A DNA stretch of 60,000 bases from Strigamia acuminata (lineage: Eukaryota > Arthropoda > Chilopoda > Geophilomorpha > Linotaeniidae), in the NCBI GenBank assembly GCA_949358305.1, contig OX442318.1, forward strand, positions 12,446,517 through 12,506,516. The letters are read 5' to 3'. Made by a program: the position numbers and the translations under genes. Under the pieces are notes generated by a model. It did not search any database. It had not been told where the DNA came from and saw only the letters and a list, made by a program, of their open reading frames with translations. Shown one piece after another: positions 10,196 through 22,600 of the stretch (positions are counted from its first letter, which is position 1; every line of letters begins with the position of its first letter).

Positions 10196-13100
10196 AAATG
10201 TTCTCTGCAAACTTTAATGAGATGCATGGTTTAGTAGTTTATATTGTTAATAATTCATCAAATTATTTCTATGGAGGAATGCATGAAAATTGTGTTTTCA
10301 AGAGGCGGCAAAAATCTTTTGTGCCTGAGACGATTTTTAAGCACAGTTTATGTATTTTATCCTGAAAAAATCTAGCTAGAGGCTTACAACAACCATTCAG
10401 TTGAACACAATGAGCATCCGTATCAAGCACCTTATTGCAGACATTCTGAAGTATCTCCTTCCCAAGGAAATACCTCAAAATAAACTATTTTTCCTGTTAT
10501 CGCTTGTTCTGTTCTGAACCTACGCACCAAATAAAGATCTCAGACTGTTTATTATATCCTCACCTAGCCAACACGACTGACTAGCAAGTCTATTCAACTC
10601 CTTTCATTGCTGATGCTATGGCAAAACACGAGCTACTACCCGCACTCATGTGTGTTGGGCCGCACGTATTTTTTAATGTTAAAAAAAAATAAAATGGTGA
10701 AATTCAAACCCTAAAAAATGCTTCTAATCAAAACAAATAAATGTAGCTTAAAGAACAAACATTGGGCTTTATTTAAAAAAAAAAATTTTTTTTTAACCTA
10801 AAAGGTCCAAAAGTTATGTCCATTTGAATATGCGCAACTTGGCACAAGTGTATTTGGCCATCATGCTAATTTCCTTAAATGAGTTGGGCCGACAAAAAAA
10901 GTTTTAAGAATTAATTTAACAGAATTGATTTTTCCTTCCCAAAATTAAAATCTAAAAAAAAAAAAAAAAAAAAAAAAACATTGCATCGCTTGTTTTGAAC
11001 ACCCTGAACAGCCAGCAGATCCACCCGTCATGTGTCACAAACCAATCTGTCATCGAAGTGTCAAAAAATACAAGTATTGACTACGGTTTATACTTTATAC
11101 CGGTCAGTTAATCTGTAACAAGATAACCCCCCTCGTGAGTCCATTCTCCTAAAACAATAACAAAGCGACGTTGAGTACATTATTGATTCCCATTTCTGTT
11201 GTCATTAGAGATGGAAGCAGTGAGACATGTGCATTCGCTAGCTATTTTCCAACGGCCAGTTTTCCAGAGTTGTTGGCTGATCAAACTTCTCATTGCTCGC
11301 CTGGCTGAGTGTCTTTACGCAATGGTGACCGACGCACAATGGGAACGAACCGTCATCACGACCGAAATTTCATCAAATCGTCAGACATGTTCTTTCAGCA
11401 CATTCTCGGAACAGCGGATACTTGGAATCGAAGAAACCCCCTAGATCTCATCACCGGTCCAAAATTTAATGGATTTTTGATTAGTCTTCGATTCTGCCAA
11501 CATCCTTCATCCTTACAGATATCTACCTCGTACTGTATGGAGCTCCTCATCAGATATAACAATTAATCATGGATCAGGCCAGAGGGACCTTGAAAAAGAC
11601 TTATCTTTTGTTTGTCTTTTTTTATCCTCCGCTCTCTTTACCTTCGTTCTTTATGTGCTGGGGATTTATGTTGTAATTTATTGCGGGTCTTTGGCCTTTA
11701 GGATGTTTAGAAAGTGCCTTTTCCTTTGCCAGAATATTAATTTTTTTTTTCCTTCTCGAGTCTTTTGTCATTGCTAAATGCTCTCTCCTTATCCCCATTG
11801 ACCCGGATATTGCACCTATGTGTTTTATCTTGTCCAAAACAGATCATGATTCATGTGTTGGCTAATTTAATTATCTAGGGTTATGTTGATTGAGACTGTA
11901 TATTTTTCTTCTTAAACGGATCGAATGTTGGCTTTTCTGCTGAACAATCCGCAGAAAATACGCGGCATGTACTTTTTCCTTACAATTATGACATTTTTTA
12001 CACTACATTTAGTGTAAGAAGAATTAGAAATGGCGGCGAAAGAGTCAGTGACGTAAATAGTGGAAAACTACCGGATTGGCTACGCTATTTTCAATTACAG
12101 TATAAGCTCCGGTAGAGTTATAGGTTTTCCACTATACTTATAGGCTTAACAGGGGTTTTTATAAGGGAAAAGTACCTGCCGCAAACTGTGTATTAACTTT
12201 TGGAAATTTAAGTTACAAGTTGTTGTATAATTTCTAGTGCCAGTGTATTATTGGGAATAAAAGTTAAAAAAAAATTGAAACATGCCGATATAAGGTGGAA
12301 CATGCCGGTACAAGAGAAAAACCAAAAACAAAACCCGGATGAATAATTCTGTTGTTTGGGGCAGAAATTTAAGTTTTCTAAATATTGTGAAAATAATTAT
12401 TACTCCGTAAAATTAATAGAAATTTAGGCCAATTTCTACATATAGAACATCTAAAAACACTTTTTAAGCTTGTTTTGCTTCAATTCTCATTGGAAAAAAT
12501 TCTGTTTACGCGCAAAACCCAAAAAATTGAAACAATTCAGTTAGGCATCTTATTTTTGTCCTCTATTTGAGCCAATCATATCAAGCCCATGATTGTAATC
12601 CTCTCTAAACTTAACAAACACATCTCCCAAACCGGTCGTGTGGCGTGGAATTGTGTCCTACGACTTCCGTACTCCACAATGATAAATTGCAAAAGCACGC
12701 ACGCTCTTCCAACTCTGTAGGGGGCACTTTTGTGATGAGATGGAAAAATGAATGAGTGTTAGCTTGATTGGCATGTCGCGAGGGTGCAACGACAGGTGCA
12801 GGGCAGGTTCGCAATCATCTCTGGCGTTCCATAAAGCCCCGTTTTAACGAAACAATAATCCCATCGACACATGACGAATCAAAACAAGTTTAATTAAGTC
12901 GGCGCAATTAAATATTTCGCGAGTTAAAATCGTGTGGGTTTTGTTATTTCCTTGTTCGCAGATTTTTAATTAGGGCGGAATGTGCAAACAGTGAGGGTGT
13001 GGATTCATTTTGCCAGTGTAATGTGATCTGTGATTTTAATGTTGCTGAACTATGGGACGGAGAGATAGAGATAGAGAGCGCGAAAGCGAAAGCGAAAGGG

Positions 13101-14640
13101 AGAAAGAGAAAAGGGAGATTTAATTAAAAGGAAATGATTTCTGGTGGTGGGAGAAGCCACCGAATCAGAAATTTGTCACTAACTCGAATGATTGATGACG
13201 TCGAGCGAGATTTCTGTTTTTCTTTACACTCGCGATGAAATGGAAATTATGATTAGTGTTGCGTAAATTCTACAGCCCCAAAAACATTTCTTCAACGAGC
13301 AATTATTTTATGCAAATTGACTGCCATTTCTAAGTTCACAAGAACGATAATAATTCCAAATTAGCTTTCTTCACTTTGTCCTCGATATTAGCTCGATTAA
13401 TTCCAAAAGCCGAGTTTTTGGAATTGGCTATAGTTTCGTATTTAGCGGAAACGTCGCATAAGGCAACACTTTCGCTAAAGGAATCAAAGTTGAAAAAATG
13501 TCTTGCCGGAACACATGTGATGTTTTGGTCCTCCTCTCTGTGGGTTCTTGTTGGTTAATGAAAACCAACTGAGAAATAATGTAGTCTCTTTTTGGGCACA
13601 AATATTTAGATGTTTACTCTTTCAAAAACGAGCAGCAACTGGTACAAAACATAATGTTTTGATTTAAAAGAAAAACTAATATAACAAAAGAACAATACTA
13701 TGACACATACTAATGACACACATGACATAACGCACTGTAACTAAAAATAAGCACTCTTCGGATAACATAAACTTAACACTATGATACTGTAACTAACAAA
13801 TATTATATAAGACATTATAAATGATAAAATGCAAATCTCACACGCAGTTGGTTGAACGCTTCAAAAATAATAATAATAGTAGTTAACTGCACCTTGTGCT
13901 GATATTTCTGCGTACATTCAAGAAAAAATCATCAGCGCAAAGTGCAAAAAGGATTAGTACGTCCAAAAAGTCTGTGCAATGAGGTACAATTTGAAAACAA
14001 TTAACTTTCAATATTTTGATTTAATTTTCCTTTTAAGATTACTAAATATACCACTTACGAGTAAGTAATGTCTGATTAAATTTTCAGACTGATTCAATAA
14101 AATTTATTCAAAATATCTACAATAAATTATCGTTTTCTTCCCTGCGACATTACTTTCCGTTCCATATCTTGTTTAAGGACAAGAATCAAAATGAATCAGA
14201 CAAACTAGGTTTTTGGCGTTTCTCCTTCCTCACTTCATTACAAAGTGTGATCATCATTGTGACTCTTCCGCTGAATTTGCGTGCCGTTTATCTTTTTCAC
14301 ATACCATAAATGTGGGTGTGCTAATCACAAAATACAGATTTCCCACACAATATCATTAGTGCTTTTCATCAATTTCGACATTGTGTTATTTTATTTTGGT
14401 TAATTTAGAACCGCGTTGTAATAGAGACTGCGTTGTATTGAAAAGCCGCATACCGGTACTATGGTAAGATTTACCGGAAACTATTTTTTTTTCTTGTTGC
14501 CTGGTGATTTTACACAGGAATGGCGTTCCATTTCTAAATATTTGACCGGAATGGCGTTCCATTTCTAAATCTTTAACTGGACCGGTGTTCCGGAGAGTCC
14601 CGGCTTACTTTCACCATATATAACATAATGGCAAGTAATT
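10196..14640. other. Non-coding region with minor repeats
   Basis: No gene recognised. Contents: a long A run (about 10956-10978); an 80-bp hairpin at about 12058-12135 whose arms are 'tagtggaaaactaccgga' and 'tccggtag' ... 'ttttccacta'; a purine-rich GA tract at about 13050-13115; and a 31-bp tandem duplication at about 14519-14580 ('ggaatggcgttccatttcta' twice). Open frames on either strand lack domain content. Confidence 0.4.
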
Positions 14641-14644
14641 TCCA

Positions 14645-14855
14645 CAGTGGTGGACAAAAAGAAACTTCCCTTCAGTTTAGCTGTTTTAATTTTATCTACC
14701 AGGTGGCATAAAAACACATTGAGATTCAATGACATCAATCTTGACCTGGTCTCTCGTCGTGCCCTAACAACAGTATTAAAAGATAGACCGGGCAAATAAT
14801 GATAGATAAACTTAAAACAGCTAAACTGAAGGAAAGTTTTTTTCGTCCACGACTG
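14645..14855. mobile_element. MITE family 3, copy A (Tc1/mariner-type ends)
   Basis: Arms of about 40 bp, 'aaacttcccttcagtttagc' and its inverse 'gctaaactgaaggaaagttt', bracket a core containing 'tgagattcaatgacatcaat'. The right end reads 'cacgactg' then TA; the left 'cagtggtgg' is a slightly mutated inverse. A second copy lies at about 26485-26683. No coding capacity. Confidence 0.8.
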
Positions 14856-14857
14856 TA

Positions 14858-16405
14858 TATTACCGGTAGTATCATTATTTCTTATACTAAAATGTAAATA
14901 AAATAACTTCAGTTATTTTAATTAAAATCTCTGAATGATAATGTAAATAAGAAATATTTCCAAATGAAATTGTTTGCCCAGATTGCTGTTCTTTGTGTGC
15001 AACATTGGGGCATGATGTCAGAACATCATTCTCATTTCCTCTTAATGTTTTTACCCTTTTCTCAGACCTTTCTTACATTTCCTCACAACTGTCTTTCAAA
15101 AGCAGACACCATATAACACAGAGAAAAAAAAACTGAAGGGAGAAAGAGTAAAGAATGGAGCAAAAAAAGATAGAAAAAGAACAAACTTAGAAAACTAACT
15201 ACAAGTCTATGGGTTTTCCTTCGTTTGGCCAAAGCCCAAAGCTGATCTCCCATGATTTTCTGCTGTTGGTTCAGTTCAAACAAATCAAAGCTGCACTCAC
15301 ACTAGTGCTCTTTCTGCTTGACTTAGCAAGAAAGAGAAAGAGGGAAAAAGAGAGAAAGAGAGAAAGACATTCTATTCTGCTCTCACCAAGAAAAGAATTA
15401 TGGATATTTGTGCAAAGAATAAAAGCAAAAGTTGAGTTTCTCATGAGACAAACCTAATGTTGTTATCAATGGTTTGCTTTCCACAAGCAAACAACATTAT
15501 CCTCATAAAAATATGTATTCTTTAGTTGTGTCAAGCCTATTTCAGGTGTTTATTGTCTGTTTGCTTACATCATTCACAAGATATCTTGAGAAGGAGAGGA
15601 AATTGTGTCATTTCTTGTCCTTTTGGTTCCCAGAAGCCAATGACTTAGATACTTGCTAATCTTACGTCAAAGGAAAACAAAGGTCGTGGTAAAAGTCAGT
15701 TTGTGCATCACCAGGATATGTGGAAATAAGAAAATATCAATTAAAGTTCAAATGTTTGTCTTATTCATATGTAGAAAAAAGAAAAGTTTAATTTTATTGT
15801 GTAATAACAATAGAAGATCATATATTTGTCTTATTGGTATGTAGACATAAGGGAAATTTATTTTTATTGTGCAATAACAATGGAAATTCAAATATTTGTC
15901 TTATTTTAGATGAAATTGGTGGACAAAATTGAATAAAGCAGCTTTAAGTCTAAAGACAGAGCTACAGAAGTGAATTTCTTAGGAGAAAGTGGTTAATGTT
16001 GCTTGAACTGCTTGTGAAGCCCAGGGTACATTGTGTGCTATTGTTTTCAATAATAAAAAGGGATTTGTTAAGTTTGTGTGTTGTGGTTGCCATTCAAAGT
16101 TTACAATTTCTGTATAAACACTAGAGTATATTTAAATGACAAGTTCTGAATCCAAATTAATCATTCCAACAGTTCTAGTAAGTTTTGTGGTATGCAGAGA
16201 AAACCTCAACTCATGGTTGGGAATTACAAACCAAATCTCCTGCATACCATTTGTGCTACCAGAGATCTATCACATGCAAAGTTGCCATGTGTGAAACAAT
16301 TAAATCTCTTATTAAATTGCAGCACATGATTAAAAAGTGGATTTCTTTAATATTACAAAAATCTTCAAACAGTTGAGTGTCAAAGTTAAATTTGCAAAAA
16401 CTATC
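14858..16405. other. Non-coding region with GA tract and 72-bp tandem repeat
   Basis: Contains purine-rich tracts at about 15113-15180 and 15328-15370, and an imperfect tandem repeat of about 72 bp at about 15749-15907 (each unit has 'tttgtcttatt' and 'ttattgtg' plus 'aataacaat'). No gene recognised. Confidence 0.45.
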
Positions 16406-16425
16406 CTAAATTCGCAAGGAATGTG

Positions 16426-16800
16426 CAGAAAAAAGGTTTTTATTTGCAGAAAATATGCAAAAATAGCTTTTAATTTGCAGAAAATATGCAAAAATAGCTT
16501 TTAATTTGCAGAAAATATGCAAAAATAGGTTTTTATTTGCAGAAAATATGCAAAAATAGGTTTTTATTTGCAGAAAATATGCAAAATTAGCTGTAAAATT
16601 TGCAGAAAATAGACAACAATAGCGTTTAATTTGCAGAAAATGTACAAAAATTATTCTAAAATACCAGAAAATGTGCAATAATTATTCTAAAATACCAGAA
16701 AATGTGCAAAAATTATTCCAAATTACCAGAAAATATTCAAACTTTATCTAAGTTTGCAGAAGATATGCAAAAATGGTTTTAAATTTTCCAGAAATATTCA
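16426..16800. repeat. About 31-bp minisatellite
   Basis: Units built from 'ttttaatttgcagaaaatat' and 'gcaaaaatag' are repeated about eight times clearly, then decay into 'ccagaaaatgtgcaa' variants. The minus-strand open frame across it is a by-product of the repeat. Confidence 0.85.
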
Positions 16801-16830
16801 ATAAATAAAAATTTTCAGAAAATAATCAAA

Positions 16831-17549
16831 GTGAAAATAAGTGATGATTAGTTTGAAAATCTAGCCACGGCAAGCCACGAACAAATTATTAATCGCATGA
16901 ATAACAAATAAGCAAATATTGCCTAACAACTCGCCCAATTAACACACACCATCACAAAAACCCCAACATTTAAGAAAAAAAAAATCCCACACAGTCACCT
17001 TAAAAATTACCCTTAACATACAGCACGCCACCTGCCATTTTTACTCCAAACTACCAAATCTCAGACACATTAATTGGACAAGCCATAAATAACATCATTT
17101 ATTTGTCGATACCAAAACAAAACCAAAACTTAAAAAAAAAAATCCAATCTTTACCCAAATTTTAAATAATAAACAAAAATATTTACATTATATTCATTTT
17201 CAACGAATACTTCAATATTTGAATAAAAATCACCTCCTCCGATCCCCCGAAACCGGCGAAAACACATAAAGAAAGAGCAGCAGCACGTGTATCCTGTGTC
17301 TTTTGAATGAATAAGTCAGTGCGGAATATGTTGGAAATGTGAATGAACCAACACTTGGAAAATATCAATTTGACCCCTTTTTACTACGGGAAAAGGAAGC
17401 GAGTGATGCCAACTCCTTTTCAAAACATCATTTGACTTTTAACTCCTCACATAAAGACGACTCTCAAATATCACGAATTAAATACCAAATTAACCAAAAA
17501 ATTGATTAATTCACAAAATTAAAAAATAAATAAATATTGATTGACTTAC
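16831..17549. other. AT-rich stretch, possible intron of the minus-strand gene
   Basis: I see no exon on either strand. If the signal-peptide exon at 17550-17634 is real, this would be the start of its first intron, whose donor GTAAGT lies on the minus strand at 17544-17549. Confidence 0.35.
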
Positions 17550-17634
17550 CGGTGACGGTGAGCAGAAAACCCAAAAGAATTGCAGGCCCCTTGGTTAGTG
17601 AATGATGGGTGTTCGGTTTTATTATCCAGTGCAT
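17550..17634 (-). CDS. Putative signal-peptide exon of a minus-strand gene
   Basis: An ATG at 17634-17632 opens 28 codons ending in a hydrophobic run (GPAILLGFLLTVT) and stops exactly at a strong donor, G|GTAAGT, in phase 1. A short leader exon ending in a hydrophobic core at a phase-1 donor is the standard first exon of secreted or membrane proteins built from Ig-type modules, and matches the plus-strand leader exon 1.9 kb away. A GC-rich block at about 17640-17880 would be its 5' UTR or promoter. I found no following exon on the minus strand down to position 1. The next exon may be beyond the window or too short to see. The call is inference from exon architecture. Confidence 0.4.
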
Positions 17635-17639
17635 GTTTC

Positions 17640-17880
17640 CTTCGTAGTGGTGTCGGTTGTTAGTGTGCGAGGACGTTCTCAACCGGTTGGCCAACGTGCA
17701 TCTGATGAGAGACGGACGTGCATCTTCCGGCCCCAGAGCGTGTGCTGCCCTCGTCTGGTTGGCACCTGGGTGCTGGCTTCTCTGCTCAACTCACAGCGCC
17801 CAGCTGTTTGCCCAGCATGCATCGCGGGGTGAACAGATGGTGGCAACGTGGGGTGGGTTATTACGGTGCTGCCATCCTGT
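17640..17880. promoter_or_regulatory. GC-rich island between two head-to-head leader exons
   Basis: This is the most GC-rich stretch between 14 and 19 kb and lies immediately upstream of the minus-strand leader exon. The open frames on the plus strand here (up to 103 codons) look like by-products of composition. A promoter or 5' UTR role is inferred from position only. Confidence 0.25.
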
Positions 17881-18058
17881 GGGAAAGCACGAAAACTTAA
17901 AAATTAGATTTTTTTTATTTTATATTATTTTTTTAATTTTTTTATATTGCATTGGAAATTCAAATTAGAATTTTGTTTTGTTTGTCAAGATACAAATTAA
18001 ATTATGTGGCGCCATTTGTTTAGATTTAGATCATTCAATATGCAAATTTCAGATAAAA

Positions 18059-18090
18059 CAAATAAATAAATAAATAAATCAATAAATCAA

Positions 18091-18133
<43 letters not shown>

Positions 18134-18138
18134 ATGAA

Positions 18139-18196
<58 letters not shown>
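18059..18196. repeat. AAAT tetranucleotide microsatellite
   Basis: About 34 nearly perfect 'aaat' units with occasional 'caat' and 'gaat' variants. No coding relevance; the minus-strand open frame (LFIY repeats) is an artefact. Confidence 0.97.
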
Positions 18197-18197
<1 letters not shown>

Positions 18198-19420
18198 CCA
18201 CTTGTGTTTAGATTGCAAAATGCTCGGACGTATCTTCAGTTTGATTTGTTTTTCATAAAAACAGAAACAGAATGAAATAAAAATGAAGATGGTTGCCGGT
18301 ACAGGTTCCGCTGTAATCACAGAATCTTTGTAATCATCAAACGGAAGTTCTTTACGTCAGAATTAAAGAACGTCTTTATTATAAGCCCGCGGTCTAATGG
18401 AAGCCCGCGCATTAAATTTTTTTAAAAAAATTGATGAATCATCTCAGAAATTAATGGTTGTTTTTAGCTTATAAAACGTCCCGTAAGAATAACATGAGAC
18501 AACGATTGAGACAAAATTTCACTTCTAAAATCGATTTCATTCAACGATTTAAGACTATTTCCACATAAAGTGATGTAAATGGTGTGATTACCCACAAGTC
18601 CCTACCGTCTGTGCCTGGAAACGAAGATCGGCTTTCCGTTGCATCGACACGCCACAAAGTTAATTTCTCTATTGGACCAAAAACATATCTCACAAACATT
18701 CCAAGACCGGAATGAAATTTGACTACCAGCTTTTTCTGTTGACAGAATCTCCAAGTGAATACCGATTTCCACTGCCAGAAACAGCTTACGAGTACTAAAC
18801 TTTACTCGAAACACAAGTACCGTACTGCCTCGGAATTAACGCCGCAGTAACATCATTTCTTTGTTATTCACACAATTAATATTTTGCTTCATAACTTATC
18901 GAAATCACAATTTCGGCATTTGGGACGGACCTCAAAACTGCTGAACTTACGGCACCGCAATTTTTCTTATCAAACGTCAATTCCCACACGTTGAATCAAG
19001 AAAACCGCCTAATTGATCCCACTGTAAAAAAAAAACTATATCTATTGTTTGCCAAAATTCCATTTATATCGGGGTTGGAACCCCTAATCCCCCGGCACCC
19101 CTCCTCGGATGACGGAAGACTTCACCACACAGCACAATTGCGACACGAGTAATTTACAGCTTTGACAAATGATGCAACTTCTACAATATCCGCCGTTGTG
19201 CTAGACCCAGCATAAAACCGTCCTCCCATCATATCCCCAAAGGACCCAACTCTAATATTATTTTCTCCCAAACAACAACAAACGCAAGAGGGTCCAACAA
19301 ACATCGTAAACATAAAAAATCCATTCCCCGAATTTCTGGTTATGACATTTCATAAAAATTTATTCTTCGAGCGCCGCTATCTTACCTCTAGAGAATTAAA
19401 CGAGACAAACAAGCGCTTCA

Positions 19421-19452
19421 TATTTTATCGGCAGAGTGCGCTCAAAGTCAGT
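19421..19452 (+). promoter_or_regulatory. Candidate core promoter of the Ig gene
   Basis: A TATA-like 'tattttat' at 19421-19428 lies about 27 bp before a TCAGT initiator word (19448-19452). The first ATG of the leader exon follows about 75 bases later. Spacing fits a metazoan TATA plus Inr promoter; TCAGT is the preferred arthropod form. No other support. Confidence 0.35.
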
Positions 19453-19525
19453 GATGCGATCGGATGCGATGCAGTAAAGATGTGAGAAACTCTATTCGCA
19501 GCGAAGGAAAAAATCAATTGCCAAA

Positions 19526-19601
19526 ATGCACGGAATCGCGCCGCAAATGGCTCGTTGCGTCGCCCCGCGCCTTCTTTTCGTCTTCCTCGTCGTCCGAGGC
19601 G
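19526..19601 (+). CDS. Ig gene copy 1, exon 1: signal peptide
   Basis: Two in-frame ATGs (19526 and 19547). The second gives the better leader: a basic start, then the hydrophobic run LLFVFLVV, then small residues. The exon ends in phase 1 at G|GTAAAT. Start choice between the two ATGs is open. Confidence 0.65.
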
Positions 19602-22600
19602 GTAAATACACCTTAGCACTTATTAATTTTCAAAAAGCAGCGTTCAAATTGCGTTGAAATCGTTGCAGTCGCGCCCATCTCGATCGAGATGCTTCTGCCA
19701 GACGCGCCGATCGTCGAGGGCGAGAATGCCACACTCGCGTGCACTGTGACGGGCTCCAAGCTGGCGGCAGCATCCATTAGATGGTTCAATAGAACTAACA
19801 TGGTCCCGATGACGGCCGATGAAGGAGAAAAGGTGATAAGTGAAGAGGAAGATAATGGCACGTTCACGACGCGTTCCACTTACACTTTCCTGCCTACTAA
19901 ACGCGACAATCAAATTCGCATCAGGTGTTGTGGCAAAAATCTGCTCATGGAACACCGCGGCGAGGAGTCGTTAGAAGCGTCGCATTTGTTGGATGTTCAT
20001 TGTAAGTACACGTCAATAGAGAAACAAACTTACGATTTTTGCTCAAAATTTAGACTTGTACAAGTAGGGCACGGGTTTATGGCAGTTTAGACCGAGTTGA
20101 ACGGTAGTTAGGAGTAGTTAGGAGCAGATTTATTGGTTATATGTCGGCTCTCGAAAGGATTTTTGATTGAGAGAGGTTTTTTTTTTTCCAAAAAAAAAAA
20201 TTCTTTGGACATTATTTTTTTTCCATTAGGGTTCCAAGAAAGGGCTCTAGTCCAGAATGTTTAAAGATGAGATCTTCACAAATATTTTCAAAAATTCAAA
20301 CTTTGTTCACTTTTAGGAATGAACTTGAACGAAATTCACGTTCACCACGTTTGATGATGAAAACGTTGCAAAATTGTTAGTTTAAATGTTTAGATGACAT
20401 TTTCATCATCCAAACGTTCATTTCTAATCACTTTTTACATTGAAAACGACCGTGAAAGCGATGAAAACGACTGCTTTACTAGGAAAAAAGTGTTTTTTGT
20501 CAACTGCAATCCAATGGGAATGACGTCACATGTACAAACACGAAACGAGTTTTGCATACGTTTTAGAGTTTTTGAATGCAGCTATTGTTTTCTGTGTGTA
20601 ATATTAACCAGGGAACTGCCTACCGTGATCCGGCCCTTATAGATTATAGAAGTCAAGGTCTTGAACAGCTTGATGTATTTATTTGCTTTAGTGTAGCTTA
20701 GGGTCCACCAAATACGGCCTCAAAGGCATGTCAAATGCGCACAAGACCTTTTTATTGATTTACAGGTAGACCTAACTGTATCGTCGTTATTCGCAATCTC
20801 GCTTTAGACCTTTTGGTTATAACACGATATTTAAATCCAACGTGTATGCAAATACATTTAAAACCGACTGTTCGCGTGCATATGCGAACTAACAATGCTG
20901 TGTTGTGTGTTGTACGAAAGCTTAGTTCCGTCATACTTGAAGTTCATGTTTGCTCGAAGGAGATATTAAAAGGGTGTTTGCCGAAATTGCCGCCGAGGTC
21001 CGATTGGATTTTACCGATGAAAATTCCTGGCGCCAAGGATTCTTATCGCGGTGAAACGTTCTGTTGCTCGTGGTACCATCTGTTGCGGATGTTTCAAACT
21101 ATCCGCAATGGAATTTTTCTGAAATTTGAATTTCTCGCAATGGCAGGATTGATTTTCTGATTTCCAATCAGTAAATTCTCGTATTAAGTACACCTTACGC
21201 TAGCATAATTGTCGGGATTAGATCTATTTGTCAAGATAAGATCAACCGAAAGGCACTTATGATTTTATCAAACGAAAAGATTCATGCTGACCTAATTATC
21301 CCGACAATCGCACTTGGTATATTACTGATAATTCATGATCCTACATCCTGCCACCAGTGGCTCAATTTGCTACAAAATACATGGCAGTGCACATAAATGT
21401 AGGCTTGTGCGGTAATTCTTTTGCGCAAGCGCAATATGGTATTGTGATATTGCAGTATTGATGCAGTATATTGATGCGGTATGGTGTGGTATTGCGATAA
21501 ACCGTTTTGCAGTATTTTGGTGGATACCGCGATATTACGTCGTAAAAAAAATACTGCGGTATGGGATACCGCTACTACACACAAGGCTACCTAAAAGTAT
21601 TAGTTCCTGCACTTTATTTCGTTTAGTTCTTCCTCGAGTTGAATTGCAGCCCAATGGAGTTATCATGCAGAACTTCGGCAACAATTTGAATTTGAGTTGT
21701 GAACATTTCGCCAATCCGATAAACTTGACCAAAATCCTGTGGATAAGAGACGGCACAGTGATTAAGAGCTCGTCCGGAATCGACACAGTGTTAAGTATTC
21801 AGCATATTAGGCATCACGACGCAGGAAATTACTCGTGCGAATTGAGCAATTCAGTTGGCACTGGCGTATCCACCACAAATTTAGTGGTCGAAGTGATCCG
21901 TAAGTCAATTTAATTTCATTTTTCAAATGCATTCGTCTTTTGCAAAAGCAAATTCTGTTTATTACCAGATCCACCTGCAGTGCAACTCGTACTTTCATCC
22001 AATATGCTCGTAGAACAAGACAATCTAAATGTGTCTATGGATTGCAACGTTATTTCAGCCAACCCAGATGATGTCATCGAGTACAAATGGCTATTTAAAG
22101 GCGAGGTTCTGATCAAGACTTCTGATCCCGTTTATATTTTGACTGAAATCGACCGATTTGATTCCGGCAACTACTCCTGCAAGGCTCGCAGTTCGTTAGG
22201 TTGGGGCGAAGAATCGGTCGAACAGGAACTGCGTATAGAATGTAAGATTTTGAATTTGTCTAGAGGTGGGTCCACACTTGTGTTCACACTAGACGCAACG
22301 CAAAAAAACTGACGCAACGCAAGCTGCTTGCGTTCAAAAATACTTGACGTTGACGCCAATTCCCGCTTCACTCTCGTCAATTCACGTCCGGTTGGCGAGA
22401 CTTTGCCATGTGCAAACGGGCCGCCATTTTCGGATTCTGGAACTAGTTCTAGAACTAGATCCAATTCCAGGCCTCATTGAAACCATCTAAATGTCCAGAC
22501 GTAAGATCAATTGTTTCGGCTCTGTTCACACGTGCCCTACAGTGTGAACATACTCTGCATTAAGTTTGACTAATTTTTCTTTGCGTTGCCCCTAGTGTGA

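Noticed and set aside
10269-10478. Minus-strand Cys-rich frame of 69 codons, possible small secreted protein
   Set aside because: No signal peptide and no Cys spacing of a known family; flanked by AT-rich non-coding sequence.
12611-12814. Cys-containing minus-strand frame as an Ig exon of the divergent gene
   Set aside because: Checked for the C...W...C spacing and for phase-1 splice borders; neither is present.
17602-17968. Plus-strand open frames in the GC-rich block
   Set aside because: Overlapping frames without domain content opposite a better-supported minus-strand leader exon; probably composition effects.
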